From the NCBI GenBank assembly GCA_903908555.1, contig CAIVSG010000203.1, forward strand, positions 1-40,920: a stretch of DNA of 40,920 nucleotides, written 5' to 3'. Below, piece by piece: positions 25,401 through 33,386 of the stretch; position 1 is the stretch's first letter; each line of letters opens with the position of its first letter. The notes under the pieces are model-generated. The model worked only from the letters and a program-made list of their open reading frames with translations, had not been told where the DNA came from and made no database searches. Origin of the DNA: an uncultured Chlorobiaceae bacterium. GTDB lineage: Bacteria; Bacteroidota; Chlorobiia; Chlorobiales; Chlorobiaceae. The translations under genes were made by a program, and so were the position numbers.

Positions 25401-25513
25401 CAAGATTTGATATCGAGAAGCAAATCCCTCTTCAGGTTTATACTTTTTTTGTTGAAATTCCTCAACCACAGTCTGAAATACTAAAGGCCGGAAAAGACAA
25501 AAATCTTGCATGA
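22463..25513 (+). CDS. CheB-CheR-PAS signalling fusion
   Basis: This 1016-residue protein has a CheB methylesterase domain (about 36-225) with catalytic Ser44/45 (GIGSSAGG), His72 (QHLDP) and Asp164 (GMGSDGT). The CheR methyltransferase domain (about 245-500) has RRIERRM, TSFFRD, GCSTGEEAYSLA (SAM site near 340) and VCRNLLIYM. A PAS-like segment and a long coiled coil of repeated NEEMQS(S/T)NEEL units follow (about 680-751). The C-terminus carries two more PAS domains. No receiver domain, CheA, CheW or chemoreceptor is nearby, so a signalling role outside chemotaxis is likely. Its stop overlaps the start of the next kinase gene (ATGA). Confidence 0.92.
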   Translation: MNEKKNKPSTNRSKKAMTPAIASDEAISSSTQNMGSFPIAGIGSSAGGLEALEIFLKNIPPKCGIAFVIVQHLDPTHKGIMVELLQRVTDLPVVQVTDCLRIEPDHVYLIPPNKDMSVLHGVLHLLDMVQPRGLRLPIDFFFRSMADDMQQKSIGVILSGMGSDGTLGLRDIKEKGGGVFVQEPASAKFDGMPRSAIEAGLADVIAPVEKLPASIIAYLHHLPQLSKPDIFYESKTQSAMEKIVILLRTQTGHDFSLYKKNTVYRRIERRMGIHQIDKIIDYVHFLQGNPHEIELLFKELLIGVTSFFRDPLVWETLKTKAIPSLLSSRPSGGTLRAWVTGCSTGEEAYSLAMILKEVTESMKLSGNFRIQIFASDLDKDAIEKARLGTYPLNISADVSQERLQRFFEKDDLSYKVERELRETIVFAPHNVIMDPPFTKLDILVCRNLLIYMEQDLQKKLLPLFHYCLNPGGILFLGSAETIGHSNNLFETIDGKSRIFRQLSKGVRSIPLDFPAAFNHTSLPILANKDLQQPHNTSEVNLQVMTDQVLLNHYAPAAVLTNENGDIIYINGRTGKYLEPAAGKANWNIFAMAREGIRFELTTLFSNAITKKSSVSKKRVIISSNGDKEYVDLRIEQLEKPDPLCGLVLIVFENVTQTLSVDPDRSGFPVDKSQNHILSLELDLQAARDEIVIIREQMHTSQEELKSTNEEMQSSNEEMQSTNEELTTSKEEMQSLNEELQTVNQELQSKVSDLSQVNNDMKNLLNSTEIATLFLDNELNIRRFTTRTSTIIKLIGSDIGRPITDIVTDLTYSNLADDARQVLHTLVYSEKKISATDGRWFTVRIMPYRTQENRIDGVVITFFDITGAKKIEQSLQRCDESFRFLFEAISGGVMIQNSEGRITMANLEAQRILGVSIAEIIGKTTSEVRWNILREDGSVLPSEEYPAMAALRTGKAVCDSIVGIVQAPNQSCRWIRVNALPRFDIEKQIPLQVYTFFVEIPQPQSEILKAGKDKNLA

Positions 25514-27231
25514 AAAAAAAGAAAGCGCTTGCAGAGGGACTTTCTGAACTAAGGCGGAAGGCAGAAGAACGTTGGCCTGAAATTCAGAAAGCATCTCCTG
25601 TTTTTACCTCACCAGAGCAAATGCATCGGGTTATCCATGAACTTTCAATTCATCAGATCGAACTGGAAATGCAGCAGGATGAACTGCTGCAATCAAGAGA
25701 AGAGTTGGAGGCGAGTCTTGAGAGATACACCGAGCTTTATGAGTTTGCTCCATTGGGTTATCTTACTCTTTTGCGGGACAGTACGATACTTGAAGTAAAT
25801 CTGACCGCAACAAAGATGCTTTGTGTTGAACGATCCATATTAAAAGGTGATCGATTAGGGCGTTTTATTACTCAGGATGACATTGCAATATTCAATACAT
25901 TTCTGGAACGGGTGTTCAATCGCAAAGAGCTGAAATACGTTGAGGTTAGGCTTCTAAGTGAAGATGTTCCTCATATGATGGTTCGTATAGATGCTGTCGT
26001 CAGTGATGACGCTCAGGAATGCAGGGCTATTCTTACAGACATCACAAAACAAAAACTGATCGAAGAGCAGAATGTGACACTTCAGGTAAATCTAATGCAG
26101 GCTCAGAAAATGGAGTCGATCGGTAGGCTGGCAGGAGGTGTCGCCCATGATTTTAACAATATGCTGCAGGTTATGCTTGGCAACCTGGATTTACTGATTG
26201 ATTCAGACAAGTTGAAAAGCCGCGACCGCGAAATCTTTTCCGATCTTCGGATGTCTGTTCTCAAATCAGCAGGACTGACAAGTCAACTGCTTGCTTTTGC
26301 CCGAAAGCAGCCTATCGATTTACAGGTACTGGATTTCAATGCTGCAGTTTCCAATACGCTTAATATGCTCAAAAACCTGCTCGGAGCTAATATTGAGCTG
26401 ATCTTATCACAGGCCAAGGAACTGTGGCCCGTAAAGATGGATTCTACACAAATCGACCAGATTGTAACCAATCTTTCAATAAACTCAAAAGAGTCCATAC
26501 AAGGCATCGGAACGCTTTCTATTGAAACCCGTAATGTCAGCGTTGATGATGCATTTTGCAAGCATCATCCTGAACTTGTTCCGGGTGATTATGTGTTGCT
26601 TGTTGTCCACGATAATGGCAAAGGTATGGACAAAGTTACTCTTGATTCAGTTTTTGAGCCCTTCTTTTCAACCAAATCGAAGACATCCAGTACCGGCCTT
26701 GGACTTGCTACAGTGTACGGTATTGTCAAGCAGAACCATGGAGCCATTCTTGTATCCAGCGAAATTGGAATAGGTACAACCTTCGAAATTTATCTGCCTA
26801 GATATGCCGGAAAACTGTCTTCTTCTCCATCACCGAAAACAGAGGAATATATTTCCCGTGGCAATGAAACTATTTTGTTTGTTGAAGATGATAAGTTAGT
26901 CAGGGAGATTACCTTTGACTTTTTAAAAAGTTTTGGATACACGGTTCTTGTTGCAGAATCTCCAACTGAGGCACGTTCACTGTCACGCGATTATACGGGT
27001 AATATTCATCTGCTCATTACCGACGTGATCATGCCGGATATGAATGGTCGTGATCTTGCGCTGCTTTTGAAAAAGAGTCGCCCCAAGCTTAAAATTCTGC
27101 TTATTTCAGGATACCCGGATGACTTTTTAAAGCCTAAAGAGTACCAGGATTATACGATGCCGTTTCTAGGCAAACCCTTTACTCGCAAAGAACTTGCATT
27201 CAAAGTCCGCGAGCTCCTGGATCATGAGTGA
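25510..27231 (+). CDS. PAS hybrid histidine kinase with receiver
   Basis: This 573-residue protein has an N-terminal helical region (HELSIHQIELEMQQDELLQSREELE) and a PAS domain (about 75-190). The HisKA segment has the phospho-acceptor His213 in GGVAHDFNNML, and the HATPase_c domain has the N box LSINSKESI, DNGKGMD and STGLGLATVYGIV. The C-terminal receiver (about 455-573) has acceptor Asp505 in ITDVIMPDMNG and a Lys in FLGKPFT. No transmembrane segment is seen, so it is cytoplasmic. Translational coupling to the CheB-CheR protein suggests one signalling unit; the output regulator is not in the window. Confidence 0.92.
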   Translation: MKKKKALAEGLSELRRKAEERWPEIQKASPVFTSPEQMHRVIHELSIHQIELEMQQDELLQSREELEASLERYTELYEFAPLGYLTLLRDSTILEVNLTATKMLCVERSILKGDRLGRFITQDDIAIFNTFLERVFNRKELKYVEVRLLSEDVPHMMVRIDAVVSDDAQECRAILTDITKQKLIEEQNVTLQVNLMQAQKMESIGRLAGGVAHDFNNMLQVMLGNLDLLIDSDKLKSRDREIFSDLRMSVLKSAGLTSQLLAFARKQPIDLQVLDFNAAVSNTLNMLKNLLGANIELILSQAKELWPVKMDSTQIDQIVTNLSINSKESIQGIGTLSIETRNVSVDDAFCKHHPELVPGDYVLLVVHDNGKGMDKVTLDSVFEPFFSTKSKTSSTGLGLATVYGIVKQNHGAILVSSEIGIGTTFEIYLPRYAGKLSSSPSPKTEEYISRGNETILFVEDDKLVREITFDFLKSFGYTVLVAESPTEARSLSRDYTGNIHLLITDVIMPDMNGRDLALLLKKSRPKLKILLISGYPDDFLKPKEYQDYTMPFLGKPFTRKELAFKVRELLDHE

Positions 27232-27285
27232 AGTGCTGTTCACCACCCCTGTGTTTATATTTTAATAACAGTAAAGAAGATTGAG

Positions 27286-27852
27286 ATGAATGCATTAATC
27301 CAAACCATTCTAAAACGACGCAGTGTAAGGGCTTATCAGCCACGACAGATTGATGAAAAAGATCTGCAGGAAATCCTTCTGGCAGGGCAGTATGCTCCAA
27401 CAGCCATGGGAGATCAGCCCTGGCATTTTACCGTTGTACAGAATAGTGATCTGAAGGAAAAACTTCAGCTTTTATGTAAAGCGAGTTTTAAGAATTCTGA
27501 TATTCCGAGTTTGCGTGAATTATCCAGCCGTGATGATGTTCATGTGTTCTACCATGCGCCTACACTCGTGATAGTTTCAGGAGACGGTAAGGCCGTAGCG
27601 CCTTTGTGGGACAGTGTGCTTGCCATGGAAAACATGTTACTTGCAGCTTCGTCACTCGGGATAGGCTCATGCTGGGTTCACTCTCCAATGATTGTGTATG
27701 GAACCCCTGAAGGTCCCGCATCACTGAGCAGTATTGGTCTCAATTTCCCTGAAGGCCATGTCCCCTATGCTGCAGCAGTTTTTGGATACAGTGCACTGCC
27801 ATTGCCCGAAGCTGCTCCACGAAAACCCGATACAGTGACATTTTTTAAGTGA
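27286..27852 (+). CDS. Nitroreductase-family FMN oxidoreductase
   Basis: This 188-residue protein has the nitroreductase fold: FMN-binding RRSVRAYQPRQI, APTAMGDQPWHFTVV, AMENMLLAASSLGIGSCWV and GYSALPLPEAAPRKPDTVTFF. Such dimeric FMN enzymes use NAD(P)H to reduce nitro compounds, quinones or flavin-like substrates; the natural substrate is unknown. It is 54 bases after the kinase gene, probably an independent unit. Confidence 0.87.
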   Translation: MNALIQTILKRRSVRAYQPRQIDEKDLQEILLAGQYAPTAMGDQPWHFTVVQNSDLKEKLQLLCKASFKNSDIPSLRELSSRDDVHVFYHAPTLVIVSGDGKAVAPLWDSVLAMENMLLAASSLGIGSCWVHSPMIVYGTPEGPASLSSIGLNFPEGHVPYAAAVFGYSALPLPEAAPRKPDTVTFFK

Positions 27853-27863
27853 GGGTAGAAAAA

Positions 27864-27903
27864 AATATTGAGCCTGTCACGCCAGGCGGACCGGCTCAAT
27901 ATT
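27864..27903 (-). terminator. Hairpin terminator between convergent genes
   Basis: AATATTGAGCC pairs perfectly with GGCTCAATATT across an 18-base loop. Read on the minus strand it is followed by TTTTTC, so it best serves the minus-strand gene ending at 27917, and may also serve the nitroreductase transcript. Confidence 0.75.
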
Positions 27904-27916
27904 CATGGGTGTCGTT

Positions 27917-28369
27917 TTAGGATGTAGGTTCCAAAGGAAGAGCCAGGTTATTCGGTATCATCTCTTCAATGTTATTTGCAGGAATAAAAAAACGATTCAT
28001 TGGAGTGTTTTCAGTTTTGTTGTGCAAAATACCCCGCGCGGTGCTGGCTGTCAGTGTCGCAAGATGACCTGCAAAGTTTTTTGGCAATACAAAAAACCCG
28101 TTTTCCTGACTTGAAAAAAGCGCCCATGATTCGGGATCTATGGCAAAAACACACCCTGTTTCAATGATTATAAAGGGTGTTTCCTCTTGCAGAAAAATGT
28201 TTTTGAACATTACTTTCAACAGATGCTGTTTACTGTCAATACCAAAATTTAGGCCGGCATTTATGGTAATAGGCTTGTCTTCAACAAGTACTTCAGGGAG
28301 AAGCGCAATTTGTTCAGTCGTAATTTGTGCAAGGGCAAAGTTTACCCTGCGGTCGCTGCTTTCTGGCAT
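27917..28369 (-). CDS. Putative SecB-like-fold protein
   Basis: This 150-residue protein has ITINAGLNFGIDSKQHLLKV, FLQEETPFIIIETGCVFAI, then LPKNFAGHLATLTASTARGI, LHNKTENTPMNRFFIPANNIEEMI. The order of a four-strand sheet, a long helix carrying STARG and a final helix recalls SecB and SecB-like chaperone domains, though sequence identity to SecB appears low. If correct, it could be an export chaperone or a TA-chaperone-type protein; no TA pair or sec gene adjoins it. Start ATG 28369. Confidence 0.6.
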   Translation of the reverse strand: MPESSDRRVNFALAQITTEQIALLPEVLVEDKPITINAGLNFGIDSKQHLLKVMFKNIFLQEETPFIIIETGCVFAIDPESWALFSSQENGFFVLPKNFAGHLATLTASTARGILHNKTENTPMNRFFIPANNIEEMIPNNLALPLEPTS

Positions 28370-28511
28370 GGTAGGAGAAATAATTGGTTGCTGAATATGT
28401 AAACCGAACGCTGGTAGGCGTTTTAAAGCTGAAAAATATGGAATTTATCCATTTTCATCTGTTTTCTTTTCATATTTTTTTGAGAGATACTGTTGCTAAT
28501 GCCAGTATCCG

Positions 28512-30158
28512 ATGACCAATTCAAGGCTCCGTGTTATGTCCGAATTATCTCTGCCCTGTGCTTTTGATCCCAATATTTCTCTTGCTGATCGGTCATATTA
28601 CGGGATAGGCGGCACTGCCCTTTTCCTTGCTCATCCAGGAACTCCTGCAGAGCTTGCCGATCTTCTCCTTTGGAACAGGGTCTATCATCTTCCTCTTGCC
28701 ATCATGGGGAAAGGGAGTAATATCCTCTTTTCCGATTCATTTTTCCCTGGTATTGTGATCTCTTTAGAGCGTATGCACCGGATGTTCTGGATATCCGATG
28801 ATGAATTATTTTGCGAGGCTGGTGCAGACAACACCAGTATTGCCGAAGAGCTGCTTACATGCGGCAGGGGAGGGGGCGAATGGCTTTACCGACTTCCCGG
28901 CCATATTGGATCGACAGTCAGAATGAATGCCCGCTGTTTCGGAGGTGAAATCTCTGCCGTTACCAGCGGTATACTGACTATGAACATTGAAGGACTATTA
29001 CGGTGGCAGACCCCTGATGAGGTTTTTCATGGGTATAAGCATACTTCTCTGATGGATAATCCTGAAATTGTTATTGCTGTTCTTCTTCGTTTTCCCGAGA
29101 CGCGCTCAAAAGAGGATATCAAACTTCAGATGGAGGTGTATGAGGAGGAGCGAACAAAAAAACATCATTTCGATTTTCCGAGTTGCGGTTCGACCTGTAA
29201 GAACAACTAGGCTGCCGGTCGTTCGAGCGGGACTATTTTTGAAGAACTTGGTTTTAAGGGTCGTCGTGAAGGGGGAGCCCAAGTCAGCGAGTACCATGCC
29301 AACTTTATTTTCAACAAAGGTGCGGCAACAGCGACAGATGTGCTTAGACTTGCTGGTGAGATGAAAACCGCAGCACAGAAAGAGGCAGGCGTTCAGCTTG
29401 ATCTTGAGGTGCAGTGCATCGGCTTGTTTGATAAAAAACTTCTTGCTTCATGCGGGGTAAAGAGTGTTGCGGATGATCAAGACACTTCAAAAGGTTGGGC
29501 CGGGCTTCTATGGTCGCGCAAGGAGTTGAGCAGGATGGTGGAAATTGCGCACCGTCGCTTTCCACAGGTGCTTATTCAGGGCTATTTTTCCGGTTATAAC
29601 GGCGCTGACAGGGAAATTCCAGCTGGCGGCTTTATTGTTGTGGAGCAACTCCTTGCGATTCAGGCTGCCATAGCAGCTCCTGATGCGCCCTTTCTTCGAT
29701 GGATGACACGTTGCAGCAATCCTGCACTTTTTGCAATGAAGCCCCCTTCTGCTATTTCTGCAGGGGCCTTTACTGATGGACTCTGGCAGTATGGCGTTTC
29801 AGAACTTTTTGTCGCCAATACTGATCCCGAAGCAGGTTATCTCGAATTTGAAATGACTCCGGAGGGGAACTGGGTTGCGTTGCGTTTCGAAGCTCCACGA
29901 AAAAGGGCAAAAGGTTACACTCTTCTCTCAGAGGAACCATGGAAAGAGCATATTCGCTTAGTGAATGGTGAGGGATGTTTCGGGATGGAATTATCCTATA
30001 AGCTACTGGAGCCTTTCATTAATAAGCAGAATATCGCAGTGCAGTGCTTCGTATCTACAGGCAGGGGAGAGTATGGGTTGTTTCCCTGGTGGGAGGTCTC
30101 CTCGGGCCCGGCTGATTTTCATCAGCCGGAGAATTTTTATAGAGTCACTCTTTTATAA
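28512..30158 (+). pseudogene. murB: murB fusion gene interrupted by one in-frame TAG
   Basis: MurB is the FAD enzyme that reduces UDP-GlcNAc-enolpyruvate to UDP-MurNAc in peptidoglycan synthesis. The frame from ATG 28512 has YYGIGGTALFLAHP, GKGSNILFSDSFFPGIVI, LPGHIGSTVRMNARCFGGEI (FAD and substrate residues), GYKHTSL, and the catalytic FPSCGSTCKNN. Then comes TAG at 29208-29210 (codon 233). The same frame continues GRSSGTIFEELGFKG, GGAQVSEYHANFIFNKG and LDLEVQCIG, the normal MurB C-terminus. After a linker, a domain of about 170 residues with FTDGLWQYGVSELFVANTD resembles CBM9/DOMON-like carbohydrate-binding modules. The total would be 548 codons. Apart from the amber codon nothing looks decayed. 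The end overlaps the convergent flxA by six bases. Confidence 0.85.
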
Positions 30159-31019
30159 GTCGGATGCCGGCATACGCGAAACTTCAGCCGCAGTAAAGAC
30201 AGGTCCCTCTTTGCATACATAGACCGACCCGACATTGCATCGTCCGCATTTACCAAGTCCGCATTTCATACGGTTTTCAAGCGTTGTATAGACGTTTGAT
30301 TCATCGAACCCCAGCTTTTTAAGCGAGATCAGTGTGAACTTGATCATGATTGGCGGGCCGCAAATCACCGCAATGCAGTTATCAGGAGAAGGGGCTGCCT
30401 CTTCAAGCACCGTAGGCACAAAGCCAATCCTGTTCTTCCAATCGGGGGATTCTCCGCCAGGATCAACAGTCAGGACAAGATCAACATCGCTTCGCTCCTG
30501 CCACTCTTCAAGTTCATGCTTATAAACCAGATCAGCCACCGAACGTGCTCCGTAAACAATGGTGACCTTGCCGAATTTCTCGCGCTGGTCGAGGCATGAC
30601 CATATAACGCTTCTCGTTGGAGGGAGGGCTATGCCGCCAGAAACAAACAGAAGGTTCTTGCCATGGAACTCCTCAATAGGAAAGCGATTCCCGTAAGGGC
30701 CCCTGAAGGTGATAAGGTCACCGATATCAGCATTTGCAAGTGCCGAGGTCACCCTGCCGGATTGGCGGAAGGTGCATTCAATATAATCCTTACGAGTTTC
30801 CGGGCTTGCGACGCAGAAGGTGCTCTCTCCTTCGCCATAGACGCCATAGAGACCGAACATGCCGGTGCGGAATGTTTCCTTGAAAAACTCATGGTCACCA
30901 GCATCCTGAAACTCAAGTCTCATGGTTCTTACGCCTGGCGCTTCGTCGTGGCGAGCCACAATTTTCATGATGGCCGGCTTGTAGATGTTCTGTTGCGTGT
31001 TGTGGATGTGTTCTGTCAC
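30153..31019 (-). CDS. flxA: FlxA-like FAD/NAD(P)H oxidoreductase subunit
   Basis: This 288-residue protein is a ferredoxin-NADP-reductase-type module. The FAD region has IVARHDEAPGVRTMRLEF, FGLYGVYGEGES and TFRGPYGNRFPIEEFHGKNL. The NAD(P)H part has LLFVSGGIALPPTRSVIW, VIYGARSVADLVYK and CGPPIMIKFTLISL. The C-terminal [2Fe-2S] site, as in PyrK and HydG, is CGLGKCGRCNVGSVYVC. In the Flx-Hdr complex this subunit takes electrons from NADH. It is the last gene of the six-gene operon and overlaps flxB by four bases. Assignment as FlxA rests on family and on the hdrA/mvhD context. Confidence 0.82.
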   Translation of the reverse strand: MTEHIHNTQQNIYKPAIMKIVARHDEAPGVRTMRLEFQDAGDHEFFKETFRTGMFGLYGVYGEGESTFCVASPETRKDYIECTFRQSGRVTSALANADIGDLITFRGPYGNRFPIEEFHGKNLLFVSGGIALPPTRSVIWSCLDQREKFGKVTIVYGARSVADLVYKHELEEWQERSDVDLVLTVDPGGESPDWKNRIGFVPTVLEEAAPSPDNCIAVICGPPIMIKFTLISLKKLGFDESNVYTTLENRMKCGLGKCGRCNVGSVYVCKEGPVFTAAEVSRMPASDL

Positions 31020-32029
31020 AGCGATAATGTTGATATCTCTTGTAAAGTCTCGGTAATTCCCATGTCAACCGGGCACTGACGTGAGCAACGGCCGCATCCG
31101 CTGCAGCTGTTCACACTGAACTTGCCTGGAAAGTAATTGAATTTGTGCATGATTCGCTGGCGCCATCGTGCAGATTGAGTCGACCGGGGGTTATGGCCTG
31201 AGGTGTGCATGGTAAAGAGAGCAAATGAGCAGCTGTCCCAGTTTTTTCTTCTGATACCGGTGTATGTATCACCTTCATCCTGGATGTCAAAGCAGTGACA
31301 GGTGGGGCAGAGATAGGTACATGAAGCACAGCCGATGCAGCGCATCGATATCTCTTTCCAGAATCTGCTTTCAAAATTTTCAGGATTCTGCAGCCAGGCA
31401 ACACAGGCATCAAGGTCAAACTTTTTCTCAACGACAGCCAATGAAGCTGCAGTGTCTGCGCTTTCCTGCAGAAGATCACTAATGGTTTTAAAGGCTTCTC
31501 GTCCGCGGTCAGTCAATTCCTCAACCTGCCACCCGTTGTTGCCGGCAAGTGGCCGAAGCAGAATATCGGAGCCTTTCGAGCTGTCGGGAGCCATTTTAAG
31601 GGATGTGCACATACAGAAATCATCGGCTTTTGTGCATGCAATAGTCACGATTACCGATTCATTGCGTCTCTGAAACCAGTATTCATCCTTATAGTCCCAT
31701 CCAAAAAGGGGATCGTCGATCGCCATTCCTGAAGCATCACAAGGCCGGGCACCGAAGATGATTCTCGGCCCTGACGGCGGCAGGCACTCATCGGTGTTGA
31801 TAGATTCTTTTTTTATCGTATAACGCAACATCGGTTCACTCTGCGGAAAGAAAAGATCCTTGATCGAGCGATCTGGCAGAACAAGATCAAAATCAAATTC
31901 AGCAGCATGGTCAACAGCGGCGTAAGTCGATATATTGGCTCGTTGAACGGGCCCAATAACGGTTAAGCCGTCTGATTTCCATTGTTTGACACATTTGTCA
32001 AGTTTATCGCGGAAGAGGATTTTTGTCAT
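31016..32029 (-). CDS. flxB: FlxB-like Fe-S subunit (HydB / AsrA-like)
   Basis: This 337-residue protein resembles the beta subunit of sulfhydrogenase and subunit A of anaerobic sulfite reductase. The N-terminal half has LPDRSIKDLFFPQSEPMLRY and FGARPCDASGMAIDD. Two C-terminal [4Fe-4S] motifs are CIGCASCTYLCPTC and CSGCGRCSRQCPVDMG. It passes electrons between the NAD(P)H-oxidising FlxA and the rest of the complex. It is 13 bases downstream of flxC and overlaps flxA. B versus C naming is by similarity and could be swapped by another scheme. Confidence 0.78.
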   Translation of the reverse strand: MTKILFRDKLDKCVKQWKSDGLTVIGPVQRANISTYAAVDHAAEFDFDLVLPDRSIKDLFFPQSEPMLRYTIKKESINTDECLPPSGPRIIFGARPCDASGMAIDDPLFGWDYKDEYWFQRRNESVIVTIACTKADDFCMCTSLKMAPDSSKGSDILLRPLAGNNGWQVEELTDRGREAFKTISDLLQESADTAASLAVVEKKFDLDACVAWLQNPENFESRFWKEISMRCIGCASCTYLCPTCHCFDIQDEGDTYTGIRRKNWDSCSFALFTMHTSGHNPRSTQSARWRQRIMHKFNYFPGKFSVNSCSGCGRCSRQCPVDMGITETLQEISTLSL

Positions 32030-32042
32030 ACAAGTTTGTTAC

Positions 32043-32873
32043 TTAGAGAATGAATGTCTCGGAATCGTCTTTTTTAAAACTTGCGAGCACAGGTTCCTGG
32101 GTTTTGCTCGTACCGGCAAAGTGATCAAATGCACCAAGAACCTCCTCAGCCATCCTGTGGTTGATGAGACGAAGTGGAATGTTGACTGGACATGCCCGAT
32201 CACAGTTGCCGCATTCCACACAGCGTCCGGAAAGGTGAAATGCCCGAACGATATTCCATTCAAAATTTCCGAGTGTATGTGAGGATGTATTGACCCATTG
32301 CGGCTGATTGCTGTCGACAATGCACCGACGGCAGTAACACATGGGGCATGCCTGACGGCAGGCATAGCATTTGATGCACTTCGAAAACTCTTCCTGCCAG
32401 AAAGAAAACCTTTCCTTGGGGCTCATTTTTTCAATTCTCTCAAACAGCTCTTCCTCTGCTGCTTCCGGGGCTCTTTCCTTGATGGAATTAATGACGTCAG
32501 AAAACTCTTCCACATGGATTACTTTTAATGCCTGGACTTCATTTCCGATGACATCAAATCCGAAAACAACAATCTGCTCGGCATCAAGTTGGGATTCAGC
32601 CGCAAGGATATTGATGGCGCGTATTCCTTCAGGCCGAAGAAAGACCGCAACACGCTTTTCATCGCTCAGGAGGCCTTCACTGACAAGATAACCTGAGAGG
32701 TTCTGTATGCAGGCATCATCAAGCACAAGACGATCAACATCATCAGGTGAACTGATAAAGAGTGGCCTGCGTCGACTGGCGTTAGAGCCCTTGCTATAGC
32801 CGATAACCATTTTAACGGCACCGCCTGAAAGAAGTTCCTTTGCCCTCGTTCTGTATTGTTCCTCTATACTCAT
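32043..32873 (-). CDS. flxC: FlxC-like [4Fe-4S] electron-transfer subunit
   Basis: This 276-residue protein has an N-terminal domain without cofactor motifs (GAVKMVIGYSKGSNASRRRP, VAVFLRPEGIRAINILAAES), recalling F420-hydrogenase-beta-related proteins. Two [4Fe-4S] sites follow: CIKCYACRQACPMCYCRRC (about 170) and CVECGNCDRACPVNIPLR (about 220). Within the Flx module it is the second Fe-S wire. It lies 10 bases after flxD and 13 before flxB, in one transcript. Confidence 0.78.
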   Translation of the reverse strand: MSIEEQYRTRAKELLSGGAVKMVIGYSKGSNASRRRPLFISSPDDVDRLVLDDACIQNLSGYLVSEGLLSDEKRVAVFLRPEGIRAINILAAESQLDAEQIVVFGFDVIGNEVQALKVIHVEEFSDVINSIKERAPEAAEEELFERIEKMSPKERFSFWQEEFSKCIKCYACRQACPMCYCRRCIVDSNQPQWVNTSSHTLGNFEWNIVRAFHLSGRCVECGNCDRACPVNIPLRLINHRMAEEVLGAFDHFAGTSKTQEPVLASFKKDDSETFIL

Positions 32874-32883
32874 TACGAATTTT

Positions 32884-33333
32884 TTATAGTGACGCTGGAG
32901 CCTGTGTTTGCTCGATCAATTGAGTGTACTGCTCAAAAGGTCCGAGTTTGCGGATATCTTCAGTGACGGTATTTATGAATTCAGCAAACTTTACTCCTTC
33001 TGCTGCGCTGATCCATGAGTACTTAACCCTTTCAGGCGGAATACCGATAAAGTCAAGCAGGGCACGAAAAACCATCCATCTCCGACGTGCATGGTAGTTT
33101 CCGTGGGTAAAATGGCAGTCGCCAGGGTGGCATCCGCTTATCAGAACCCCGTCAGCGCCTTTCTGTAGAGCTTTAAGGATAAACATCGGGCTGATTCTTC
33201 CCGTACATGGAAGACGGATAATGCGCACATTTGGCGCATATTTCAGCCTGCTTGTCCCTGCAAGGTCAGCGCCTGCATAAGTACAGTAGGTGCAGACAAA
33301 TGCTATGATTTCAGGCTCAAAAGTTTCACTCAT
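32884..33333 (-). CDS. flxD: MvhD-type [2Fe-2S] linker subunit (FlxD-like)
   Basis: This 149-residue protein matches methyl-viologen-reducing hydrogenase delta subunit. It has FVCTYCTYAGADLAGTSRLK, IIRLPCTGRISPMFILKALQ, GADGVLISGCHPGDCHF, then NYHARRR and ISAAEGVKFAEF. The conserved Cys residues bind one [2Fe-2S] cluster and the subunit docks electron input onto HdrA. It lies 53 bases downstream of hdrA, as expected for MvhD-HdrA pairing. Confidence 0.88.
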   Translation of the reverse strand: MSETFEPEIIAFVCTYCTYAGADLAGTSRLKYAPNVRIIRLPCTGRISPMFILKALQKGADGVLISGCHPGDCHFTHGNYHARRRWMVFRALLDFIGIPPERVKYSWISAAEGVKFAEFINTVTEDIRKLGPFEQYTQLIEQTQAPASL

Positions 33334-33386
33334 CGGCTTACTCCGGTAGCAATGTTCAGTTGTTCAGTAGAGAGAAGTGCTCTTTC

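Noticed and set aside
29208..29210. Pyrrolysine insertion at the murB amber codon
   Set aside because: Nothing in the window (pyl genes, tRNA) supports it, and MurB homologues do not use it; sequencing error or mutation is simpler.
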